A stretch of DNA of 5,653 nt from Candidatus Aminicenantota bacterium (lineage in GTDB: Bacteria; Acidobacteriota; Aminicenantia; Aminicenantales; Aminicenantaceae), in NCBI GenBank assembly GCA_023135995.1, contig JAGLRY010000358.1:1-5653 (forward strand). The letters run 5' to 3'. Under the pieces are notes generated by a model. The model saw nothing but the letters and a program-made list of their open reading frames with translations, was not told the origin of the DNA and searched no databases. Numbering within the stretch: position 1 is the stretch's first letter; each line of letters starts with the position of its first letter. Made by a program: the position numbers and the translations under genes. Shown here piece after piece: positions 1-5,653 of the stretch.

Positions 1-1
1 T

Positions 2-151
2 TCGATCCTAGAATTAAAGGTTGCTTCTGAAGATATAGGCAAAGTTATTGGAAAACAGGGAAGAAATGTTCAAGCTATCAGAGTTATTCTCGGTGCTGCT
101 GGAATGAAGCTGAAAAAGAGATTTATTCTCGAGATAATAGAAAAAGGATAA
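2..151 (+). CDS. khpA: KhpA-type KH-domain RNA-binding protein, C-terminal part (5' end outside window)
   Basis: The open frame from base 2 to the TAA at 149-151 gives 49 residues, the C-terminal part of a small KH-domain protein. Visible are the KH signature VIGKQG (the GxxG loop is GKQG) followed by RNVQAIRVILGAAG and a closing beta strand RFILEIIEKG. This is the pattern of KhpA (YlqC family), a protein of about 75-80 residues that binds RNA, often with KhpB, and affects cell division and translation-related regulation. The N-terminus lies outside the window, so about 25-30 residues are missing. In many bacteria khpA sits between rpsP and rimM-trmD. Here no rimM follows, and the gene is the last of its transcription unit. 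The GxxG loop and strand order make the domain call secure. The exact family name rests on length and the domain alone. Confidence 0.88.
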   Translation, partial: SILELKVASEDIGKVIGKQGRNVQAIRVILGAAGMKLKKRFILEIIEKG

Positions 152-253
152 TTTGATCAGCATAGAAAAACAACCTTCATTCTCAGGCTGATGTGAAGTT
201 TGAAATGGTTGAATCCTTGACCTTAAAACCTCAAAAACCTGATATGAAGTGGC

Positions 254-300
254 AAATGAATGACAAATATTGTCAGAGTGATGCTGGAAGTCATTCATTT
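254..300. terminator. Inverted repeat between khpA and the minus-strand ORF, possible bidirectional terminator
   Basis: AAATGAATGAC at 254-264 is the exact reverse complement of GTCATTCATTT at 290-300, giving an 11-bp perfect stem with a 25-base loop. It lies about 100 bases after the khpA stop and 16 bases beyond the stop of the candidate minus-strand gene, so it sits between convergent genes, where a shared terminator would be expected. Against this, the stem is AT-rich (3 G/C pairs of 11), the loop is long, and only a short ATTT tail follows on the + strand. The loop side contains a second palindrome (261-275) that would compete with this fold. The repeat is seen directly; the terminator role is inferred. 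Confidence 0.35.
261..275. repeat. Perfect palindrome TGACAA-N3-TTGTCA
   Basis: TGACAA (261-266) and TTGTCA (270-275) are exact reverse complements separated by ATA. The core ACAA-N3-TTGT is the same as in the two palindromes just upstream of pilB (661-671 and 691-701). It could be a regulator binding site or part of an RNA hairpin with the larger inverted repeat around it. No nearby gene start points to a function at this exact place. Confidence 0.5.
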
Positions 301-315
301 ACAACCAGTTCATTT

Positions 316-573
316 TTATGAGAGAATGCCTTCTAAGCAGCGGGTCGGGAGTTTGAGTTTCTCCAGGCGCGCCAGTTCTATTATATAAGAAATATCCCAA
401 GTGGATTCCCAGCCATATTGGCAATGTTTGAATTCATCACACTTTTTTCGAAAAAAAATAAGATAACCCTTAGGGGTGAGAGATTCGATGAAAAAATCAT
501 CTTTGGAATCCTCCCTCCGGGTGATTGACTGAAAAATCGAAGTTTGTAAATATAGTGGGGATTTCAATGTCAT
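316..573 (-). CDS. Hypothetical small protein, 85 residues, unrecognised
   Basis: On the minus strand an open frame runs from ATG (571-573) to TAA (316-318). A TTG start at 598-600 would add nine residues. I do not recognise the product. It is soluble-looking, with a charged middle (REDSKDDFF), an aromatic strand-like segment GYLIFFRKKCDEF and a C-terminal helix-like segment IIELARLEKLKL. It has three cysteines (45, 51, 79) and no signal peptide or membrane helix. Two points favour a real gene: the last 20 codons use C/G-ending codons in a sensible way (CTG GCG CGC CTG GAG), and no other frame is open here. Against it, the Shine-Dalgarno-like AGAGG sits only one base from the ATG, and a random ORF of this size is possible. 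A weak promoter may lie upstream on the minus strand (TATAAA at 597-592, with TCGACT 18 bases before it). It would be transcribed divergently from pilB. Confidence 0.35.
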   Translation of the reverse strand: MTLKSPLYLQTSIFQSITRREDSKDDFFIESLTPKGYLIFFRKKCDEFKHCQYGWESTWDISYIIELARLEKLKLPTRCLEGILS

Positions 574-656
574 GCCTCTGCATACGACATATTTATACAA
601 GTAGGAAGAGAGAAAAGTCGAGTGGAAAAACCGTCTTTATTAAATGCCCCCAGAGC

Positions 657-704
657 ATTGACAAATTTTGTAGCTTATTTCTTTGTATTGACAAAAATTG
701 TTAA
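657..704. promoter_or_regulatory. Tandem 15-bp repeats with palindromic cores upstream of pilB, putative operator
   Basis: ATTGACAAATTTTGT (657-671) and ATTGACAAAAATTGT (687-701) match at 13 of 15 bases and lie exactly 30 bases apart, close to three helical turns. Each contains the palindrome ACAA-N3-TTGT. The second extends to TTGACAA-N3-TTGTTAA (688-704), symmetric at 6 of 7 paired positions. The second copy overlaps the best -35 element and the spacer for pilB, so a bound protein could block or modulate transcription. The repeats are seen directly; the operator role is inferred, and the sequence is AT-rich enough that some symmetry could arise by chance. Confidence 0.45.
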
Positions 705-716
705 ACTCATTATTGT
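688..716 (+). promoter_or_regulatory. Putative sigma70-type promoter of the pilBTC operon
   Basis: A perfect -35 hexamer TTGACA (688-693) is followed after 17 bases by TATTGT (711-716), which matches the -10 consensus at 4 of 6 positions. Transcription would begin near 722-724, only about 8-10 bases before the pilB ATG at 732. A second TTGACA at 658-663 has no good -10 at 16-18 bases. No sigma54-type GG/GC pair was found upstream of pilB. The only Shine-Dalgarno-like bases before pilB are GGA at 721-723. Confidence 0.5.
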
Positions 717-731
717 AAATGGACGATAACG

Positions 732-2465
732 ATGGGATCTAACTTAGGCGAATTACTCGTACAAGAAAAGCTTCTCGACAAGGAGCAGTTAAAGGAAGTC
801 CAGGATTTTCAAAAGAAAAATGATGTCAGCACTGGCACAGCTGTCGTAAGCCTCGGCTATATTTCCGAAGAGGATATGGCTCAGGCTTTGAGTCGCCAAC
901 TGGGCTATCCTTACATCAACCTTGATCAATTCGAAGTCTACCCTGATGTCATCAGCCTGATCCCAGTGGAGATCGCCAAGAAGTATTTGATCATGCCCAT
1001 CCACAGGATCAGGTCCTTTTTGACCTTAGCAATGGTGGATCCGACCGACTTGGATGTCATCGAAGATATCCGGTTCAGGACCGGGCTCAGCATCCAACCC
1101 GTTATCGCATCTGAAACAGGGATCACGAATGCGATCAAAAAATATTATGGGTCATCTGACTCGCTGCGCGTGAAGCAGATCGTTGACGAGATCGAACAAG
1201 CCGAGGATACGACCGTCAATATTATCGAAGAGGACGAAGAGGATTATGATATCGAAGAACTGGTCCACTCAACAGAAGAAGCGCCGATCATCACTCTCGT
1301 CAACACGGTTTTCATCGATGCCATTAAAAAAGGCGCCAGTGACGTGCATTTTGAACCCTATGAGAAGGCCTTCCGTGTGCGCTACCGCCTGGATGGCACT
1401 CTGTATGAAATGATGAATCTGGCGATGAAGTTCAAGAATCCTGTGATCTCGCGTGTCAAGATCCTCTCAAACATGGATATCGCGGAAAAACGGCTGCCTC
1501 AGGATGGCCGGATCAAGATGAGAATCAAGCTCGAGAACGGAAACAAGAAAGAAGTGGATATGCGTGTCTCCAGTGTCCCCACGATTTTTGGAGAAAAGGT
1601 CGTCGTCCGTATCCTTGATAAATCGATGTTGAAACTCAACATGGAAGAATTGGGTTTTGAAAAAGAGTCCCTGGAGTTGTTTAAGCAAGGAATCAAAAGA
1701 CCGTGGGGGATCGTGCTGGTGACAGGGCCTACTGGAAGCGGAAAAACAAACACCCTGTATTCAGCCATCTCCACGATTAACTCGATGGAAAAAAATATCA
1801 TGACAGCCGAAGATCCTGTTGAGTTTTATATCCCCGGCATCAACCAAGTGAATATTCGAGATGAGATCGGACTCAACTTTTCTACATCTCTACGAAGTTT
1901 CTTGCGTCAAGACCCGGATATCATGCTTGTTGGAGAGATGCGTGATTTTGAGACGGTCGACATTGCGATTAAGGCAGCGCTCACCGGACATCTTGTTTTT
2001 TCAACGGTCCATACCAATGATGCGGCGAGTACTATCACCAGGCTTGTGAATATGAATGTGGAAACTTTTTTAGTGGCCGATTCAGTGTTCATGATCGTCG
2101 CCCAACGTTTGGTAAGGCGGCTGTGCAAGAAATGCCGGGCAAAACACAATCTCACCACGGAAACCCTTGTGGATATCGGATACACGGCTAAAGAAGCCCC
2201 GAAAGTCAAAGCCTACAAACCTGTGGGATGTAACGTATGCCACAATACAGGTTATAAAGGACGGGTCGGGCTATTTGAAGTTATGGAAGTCTCTGATGAA
2301 ATTAAGGATATCATTTTAGCGAAGGCCCATTCCAAGGAAATAAAAAAGAAAGCCATAGAGCAGGGGATGATCACCTTGAGGCGGAGTGGGCTTTTAAAGA
2401 TTAAAGAAGGTATCACCTCAATAGAAGAAGTATTGAGAGAAACCGTGAGAGACACGGAGGTATAA
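732..2465 (+). CDS. pilB: Type IV pilus extension ATPase PilB
   Basis: PilB is the cytoplasmic hexameric ATPase that powers pilin assembly through PilC. The 577 residues show the family layout. The N-terminal region (about 4-150) is an MshEN/GspE-N type domain starting with two tandem helical repeats (4-27 and 33-56). An acidic linker follows (about 152-183). The N2 domain has ASDVHFEP (202-209) and RVRYRLDG (215-222). The ATPase core has Walker A GPTGSGKT (332-339, Lys338), the Asp box AEDPVE (359-364), Walker B DPDIMLVGEMRD (394-405, Glu402) and the His box with His420 and His427. Four cysteines (465, 468, 500, 503) form the Zn-binding CxxC pairs typical of PilB/GspE, which PilT lacks. The length is normal. 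The ATG at 732 fits the usual family N-terminus (GSNLGELLVQE), although its ribosome-binding site is weak. pilT follows after one base. GspE of a type II system is the alternative; the pilT and pilS neighbours argue against it. Confidence 0.95.
   Translation: MGSNLGELLVQEKLLDKEQLKEVQDFQKKNDVSTGTAVVSLGYISEEDMAQALSRQLGYPYINLDQFEVYPDVISLIPVEIAKKYLIMPIHRIRSFLTLAMVDPTDLDVIEDIRFRTGLSIQPVIASETGITNAIKKYYGSSDSLRVKQIVDEIEQAEDTTVNIIEEDEEDYDIEELVHSTEEAPIITLVNTVFIDAIKKGASDVHFEPYEKAFRVRYRLDGTLYEMMNLAMKFKNPVISRVKILSNMDIAEKRLPQDGRIKMRIKLENGNKKEVDMRVSSVPTIFGEKVVVRILDKSMLKLNMEELGFEKESLELFKQGIKRPWGIVLVTGPTGSGKTNTLYSAISTINSMEKNIMTAEDPVEFYIPGINQVNIRDEIGLNFSTSLRSFLRQDPDIMLVGEMRDFETVDIAIKAALTGHLVFSTVHTNDAASTITRLVNMNVETFLVADSVFMIVAQRLVRRLCKKCRAKHNLTTETLVDIGYTAKEAPKVKAYKPVGCNVCHNTGYKGRVGLFEVMEVSDEIKDIILAKAHSKEIKKKAIEQGMITLRRSGLLKIKEGITSIEEVLRETVRDTEV
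2456..2460 (+). promoter_or_regulatory. Ribosome-binding site of pilT, inside the pilB 3' end
   Basis: GGAGG lies six bases before the pilT ATG at 2467, within the last codons of pilB. It fixes the pilT start and suggests translational coupling, since the pilB stop and the pilT start are one base apart. It contrasts with the poor site in front of pilB. Confidence 0.8.
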
Positions 2466-2466
2466 A

Positions 2467-3585
2467 ATGGCTTTAACAATCCAAGAATTATTACAGATCG
2501 CTGTGGAAAAAGATGCCAGCGATCTGCACATCACAACTCATATTCCCCCTCGATTGCGGATCCATGGAACACTCATCTCGCTCGACCACCCGCCACTCTC
2601 ACCATCGGAAACGAAGAATCTTATCTACGCCCTGTTGACCGACCGGCAGAAAAAAATGTTTGAGGAAAAAATGGAGCTGGATTTTTCATTCGGCATTCAA
2701 GATCTTGGACGGTTCAGGGGAAATGTTTTCATGCAGAAGGGAGCAGTGGCCGCAGCTTTTCGAAGATTTTTGCCCGTCATGTGGAGTTTCTCCCAGTTGG
2801 GGCTCCCCCAAAGACTCGCCCAACTCTGTTATTTACCCAGAGGATTGGTCCTGGTGACAGGGCCTACGGGATGCGGAAAATCGACGACATTGGCCTGTAT
2901 GGTCAACCACGTCAATAAGGAGAGAGCTGTCCACATTATCACGATCGAAGACCCGATCGAATATTTCTTTGTTCCCCAAAAATCCATCATCAACCAGAGA
3001 GAACTTTATGTGGATACACTTTCCTATCCGAATGCCCTCCGGTCTGTTCTGCGAGAGGACCCGGATGTTGTGCTGGTTGGCGAGATGCGCGACCTGGAGA
3101 CTGTTGAATCTTGCCTCCGGGTGGCGGAGACCGGACATTTGACCTTCTCCACACTGCACACCAATTCTGCAGTGGAGACCATCTCGAGAATCATAGATAT
3201 TTTTCCATCGTCTTACCAGTCCCAGGTTAGAGTTATGCTGTCCATGACTTTGGAGGCTGTCATAACTCAGGCGCTTTTGCCTCATGCCAATGGGAAAGAA
3301 AGAGTCCTTGCGATGGAAATCCTCATCCCAAATACGGCCATCAGGAATCTCATCAGAGAGAATAAGGAACACCAGATCTATGCGGCCATGCAGATGGGAC
3401 AGGAAAAGTTTGGGATGCAGACATTTAATCAGTCGTTGGCCAGCTTGTATTTCAAAGAACAGATCACATACGAAACGGCCATGAATATCACGTCTAAAGC
3501 TGAAGAGTTGACAGATATCATTCAAAGGAAGGAAGGGCTGAAGGTGACCTCAAGGTCCTTTTCTCCTAAACAAATGAGAAAATAA
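2467..3585 (+). CDS. pilT: Type IV pilus retraction ATPase PilT
   Basis: PilT is the hexameric cytoplasmic ATPase that disassembles the pilus, giving twitching motility and DNA uptake. The 372 residues carry the N-terminal DASDLH and PPRLRIHG motifs. They are followed by Walker A GPTGCGKS (132-139, Lys138), the Asp box IEDPIEY (160-166), Walker B EDPDVVLVGEMRD (197-209, Glu206) and the His box TGHLTFSTLHTN (222-233). The PilT-specific C-terminal motif AIRNLIRE is at 291-298, followed by HQIYAAMQMGQ. No CxxC zinc pairs are present, as expected for PilT. Walker A has Cys136 where most PilT proteins have Ser; this position is not catalytic. The protein is slightly longer than the usual 345-365 residues because of a polar, basic tail. 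It lies one base after pilB and 13 bases before pilC, so it is probably co-transcribed with both. A PilU-like paralogue is less likely because the AIRNLIRE motif is intact. Confidence 0.95.
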   Translation: MALTIQELLQIAVEKDASDLHITTHIPPRLRIHGTLISLDHPPLSPSETKNLIYALLTDRQKKMFEEKMELDFSFGIQDLGRFRGNVFMQKGAVAAAFRRFLPVMWSFSQLGLPQRLAQLCYLPRGLVLVTGPTGCGKSTTLACMVNHVNKERAVHIITIEDPIEYFFVPQKSIINQRELYVDTLSYPNALRSVLREDPDVVLVGEMRDLETVESCLRVAETGHLTFSTLHTNSAVETISRIIDIFPSSYQSQVRVMLSMTLEAVITQALLPHANGKERVLAMEILIPNTAIRNLIRENKEHQIYAAMQMGQEKFGMQTFNQSLASLYFKEQITYETAMNITSKAEELTDIIQRKEGLKVTSRSFSPKQMRK

Positions 3586-3598
3586 AAAGGGGTGAACA

Positions 3599-4801
3599 AT
3601 GCCTGTTTATCAATGGAAGGGAAAAAACCGTTACGGAGATATCGTCGAAGGGAGACGAGTCGCGCGTTCTGTGGAGGATTTGTCCAAGACCCTCCAGCGG
3701 GAGCAAATCACAGTTTTAGATATTGAACGGAAAAAAGCCGAATTCCGGATTCCTTTTCTCCAAACACAGAAGGTCAAACTCAAAGAGTTGGCTGTGTACA
3801 GCCGACAGCTGTCGGTATTGATCGATGCTGAACTGCCGTTGATCCAAGGGTTGACGATTTTAACCGAGCAGACGAAGAATAAATATTTTAAGCAAGTGAT
3901 CAAGGATATCAGGAGCGATGTCGAAGCTGGATCAACCCTCAACCAAGCCAAGAAGAAATTTCCAAGAGTTTTTGACGACCTGTATTGCAACCTTGTCGCC
4001 TCAGGAGAACAAAGCGGTTCTTTGGATATTATGCTGAGGCGATTATCTGAGTTTCTTGAAAAGATCGTCCGTTTAAGGTCTCAGGTCAAGCAGGCGATGA
4101 TCTATCCCACGGCTATTATCATTTTTGCGGTTCTGGTTGTTATTTTTATGCTTTGGAAGGTTATTCCTGTTTTTGCGAATATCTTCGTGGAACTCGGAGC
4201 CACACTCCCCTCTCTTACAGCGTTCATAATGGCCTTGAGCGTCTTTGTTCAGAAATACATCCTGTTTATATTCCTCGGCATAGTTGCCCTCGTCTTTGCT
4301 TTCAGGTATGCGAGACGAACGGACTCCGGGCGAAAGGTGATCGATCGGTTATTGTTGAAGATGCCGCTTTTTGGTGCCCTCATTGAAAAGGTTGGCTTGT
4401 CTCGAGTAACGAGAACCTTAAGCACTCTCCTTTCTGGAGGTGTTCCGATGTTGGAGAGTCTGAAGATCACGTCTACAACAGCAGGCAACGTCATCATCGA
4501 AGATCGGATCATGCGAGCCCGCTCTCTTGTGGCTGAAGGGACGAGTCTTACTGACGCTTTTAAGGAAGTCGGATATTTTCCCTTTATGCTCATTCAGATG
4601 ATCGGAGTAGGTGAGGCGACAGGGACTTTGGATGAAATGTTGTCCAAACTGGCTGATTTCTACGATGAAGAAGTGGAAGCCACAGTGGCAAATCTTCTCG
4701 CAATTATGGAACCCGTTCTGCTCATATTCGTTGGAGGGATGGTCGGAACGATCGTTGTCTCCATGTATCTTCCGATATTCAGCCTCATCCAGCAGTTGTA
4801 A
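3599..4801 (+). CDS. pilC: Type IV pilus inner-membrane platform protein PilC
   Basis: PilC is the polytopic inner-membrane protein on which PilB and PilT dock and which moves pilin subunits into the growing pilus. The 400 residues begin with the typical MPVYQWKGKNRYGDIVEG. Two T2SSF domains follow, roughly 66-188 (YSRQLSVLIDAELPLIQGL, then NLVASGEQSGSLD) and 268-390 (RVTRTLSTLLSGGVPMLESL, then MIGVGEATGTLDEML). The GE.(S/T)G.L motif is present in both halves. Membrane helices are visible at about 171-193, 219-237 and 366-392, giving the usual three-helix topology. The length is normal. AAGGGGTG at 3587-3594 is a clear ribosome-binding site for the ATG at 3599. GspF of type II secretion is homologous; the preceding pilT makes PilC the better name. 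Confidence 0.95.
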   Translation: MPVYQWKGKNRYGDIVEGRRVARSVEDLSKTLQREQITVLDIERKKAEFRIPFLQTQKVKLKELAVYSRQLSVLIDAELPLIQGLTILTEQTKNKYFKQVIKDIRSDVEAGSTLNQAKKKFPRVFDDLYCNLVASGEQSGSLDIMLRRLSEFLEKIVRLRSQVKQAMIYPTAIIIFAVLVVIFMLWKVIPVFANIFVELGATLPSLTAFIMALSVFVQKYILFIFLGIVALVFAFRYARRTDSGRKVIDRLLLKMPLFGALIEKVGLSRVTRTLSTLLSGGVPMLESLKITSTTAGNVIIEDRIMRARSLVAEGTSLTDAFKEVGYFPFMLIQMIGVGEATGTLDEMLSKLADFYDEEVEATVANLLAIMEPVLLIFVGGMVGTIVVSMYLPIFSLIQQL

Positions 4802-4907
4802 AGAACATCCTCAGGAGCATAGGGAAAGAACAACTCCAGAAAGGGATGTGTAACGCCGCTATCTCCGTCTCCGAAGCAGGCGGGGAGGAATCACTGGAGC
4901 CTGTCGT
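4802..4907. other. Spacer between pilC and pilS, no gene seen
   Basis: This 106-base gap is much wider than the 1- and 13-base gaps inside pilBTC. It holds no credible ORF of its own, no strong hairpin with a T-run, and no clear -35/-10 pair. CTCCAG (4834-4839) and CTGGAG (4894-4899) are complementary but 54 bases apart. The spacing allows a separate weak promoter for pilS, though read-through from pilC is the simplest reading. Confidence 0.5.
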
Positions 4908-5653
4908 ATGAGCACGAGAAGAAAAGACATATTCTGGTTCATCCTCCTGCGTGTTATCATCATCACAACCATATTGATTTCTGTTGTCACCATTCATTAT
5001 GCGACATCTGCCACTCTTTCATTGAGTGCCTTTCACTTGATCTTCATTGCATATTTCCTATCCTTGGTATATCTCTTGCTCTACCTTTGGGGAAAGAATG
5101 ACACTCTGCAGGTCTATGTCCAGGTTTTCTTTGACCTGCTGTTGATCACAGCACTTGTCTATTTCTCCGGGGGATTGAAGGGGTCTTTCTATTTTCTCTA
5201 TGTTTTCGAGATCATTGCCGCCAGTATCGTCCTCTCGAGCAGCGCCGCTTATATCACTGCCATCCTCTCTGGCGTTTTGTTCGCTGCCTTGATCGATGGG
5301 ATGTACTTGGGGATTATTCCCTATTATTCGATTGATTCGTCAGCACCGATCTCGATGGATGCTCTCATCACAAATATTTTTACCTCTTGGGGGGTGTTTT
5401 TTCTTGTCGCTCTTCTCATGAATTACCTCACAGGAAAGTTGAGAAAAACGAGAGAAGAGTTAGACTGGGCGCAGAAAGAGCTCGAAATCAAAAAAAGCCT
5501 GGCGCTCGCTGGGGAGATCTCGGCCCATCTTGCACATGAGATCAGAAACCCCCTGGCCGCCATTTCAGGGTCTGTTCAGGTGTTGAGGAATGAGATGGCT
5601 TTATCCGGAGACCAGAAGGAGTTGATGAACATTGTGGTCAACGAGTCGGATCG
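4908..5653 (+). CDS. pilS: PilS-type membrane sensor histidine kinase, 3' end outside window
   Basis: The frame is open from ATG 4908 to the window end, giving 248 codons plus two bases. The N-terminal half is a membrane domain with about six hydrophobic helices (near 9-29, 39-61, 68-86, 93-112, 115-137 and 152-174). It includes the segment YFSGGLKGSFYFLYVFEIIAA, similar to PilS sensors. A charged coiled-coil-like stretch (about 176-197) leads to the dimerisation/phosphoacceptor domain with the H-box AHEIRNPLAAISGS, where His210 is the expected phosphorylated residue. The ATPase domain (N, G boxes) lies beyond the edge. PilS normally senses pilin in the inner membrane and controls PilR, a sigma54 activator of pilA. 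The start is fixed by an in-frame stop at 4851-4853 with no other start codon after it, and by GGAG at 4896-4899. The PilS name rests on membrane layout and position after pilC; another six-helix histidine kinase cannot be excluded. Confidence 0.85.
   Translation, partial: MSTRRKDIFWFILLRVIIITTILISVVTIHYATSATLSLSAFHLIFIAYFLSLVYLLLYLWGKNDTLQVYVQVFFDLLLITALVYFSGGLKGSFYFLYVFEIIAASIVLSSSAAYITAILSGVLFAALIDGMYLGIIPYYSIDSSAPISMDALITNIFTSWGVFFLVALLMNYLTGKLRKTREELDWAQKELEIKKSLALAGEISAHLAHEIRNPLAAISGSVQVLRNEMALSGDQKELMNIVVNESD

Noticed and set aside
156..192. Possible hairpin ATCAGC/GCTGAT just after khpA
   Set aside because: Six base pairs with a 25-base loop and no T-run; not a credible terminator.
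14..298. Minus-strand ORF of 94 codons overlapping khpA
   Set aside because: About half of it is antisense to the conserved KH domain, which explains the reading on the other strand. The rest lies across the inverted repeat, and the product has no recognisable features.
366..373. GC-rich palindrome GGCGCGCC
   Set aside because: It falls within codons of the candidate minus-strand gene, is only 8 bases, and has no partner copy or other context.
643..659. Short inverted repeat AATGC/GCATT before pilB
   Set aside because: A 5-bp stem with a 7-base loop is too small to support a function on its own.
719..742. Seven-codon ORF (MDDNDGI) overlapping the pilB start
   Set aside because: It lies out of frame with pilB and has no ribosome-binding site. 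With the predicted transcription start near 723 its ATG would not be transcribed. Most likely chance.
2833..3525. Long minus-strand ORF (230 codons) opposite pilT
   Set aside because: pilT has all its catalytic motifs in order on the + strand, and the antisense product resembles nothing. It is a shadow of codon bias.
732..4801. Type II secretion gspE-gspF reading of the cluster
   Set aside because: A clear PilT with its AIRNLIRE motif lies between the two genes, and a PilS-type kinase follows. Both are hallmarks of type IV pili.

Overview
This window is the start of a type IV pilus (T4P) motor cluster, read left to right on the + strand. It is preceded by the tail of an RNA-binding protein gene and an AT-rich intergenic stretch of about 580 bases. 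The pilus genes are pilB (extension ATPase), pilT (retraction ATPase), pilC (inner-membrane platform protein) and the first two thirds or so of a pilS-type membrane histidine kinase, which runs off the right edge. The order pilB-pilT-pilC-pilS is familiar from Deltaproteobacteria, Acidobacteriota, Nitrospirota and related diderm lineages. A PilT-specific motif and the PilS neighbour favour a T4P machine over a type II secretion system. The organism is most likely a diderm bacterium of moderate G+C, but nothing here identifies the phylum firmly.

Layout. Bases 2-151 encode the C-terminal 49 residues of a KhpA-type KH protein. Bases 152-315 hold no gene but contain an 11-bp perfect inverted repeat (254-264 / 290-300) with a nested perfect palindrome (261-275). 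Bases 316-573 on the minus strand hold a modest candidate gene of 85 codons that I do not recognise. Bases 574-731 form the upstream region of pilB, with two tandem ACAA-N3-TTGT palindromes and a good sigma70-like promoter (688-716) only about 15 bases before the pilB start. pilB (732-2465), pilT (2467-3585) and pilC (3599-4801) are packed with gaps of 1 and 13 bases. A 106-base gap follows, then pilS from 4908.

How the genes work together. PilB and PilT are hexameric ATPases that dock alternately on PilC to drive pilin assembly or disassembly. PilS typically senses pilin in the membrane and signals to the sigma54 activator PilR to control pilA transcription. PilR and pilin would be expected outside this window.

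I found no previously undescribed system. The points most worth a second look are the repeated palindromic motif around the pilB promoter, the very short predicted pilB leader, the uncharacterised minus-strand ORF and the degenerate c-di-GMP-type motif at the PilB N-terminus.
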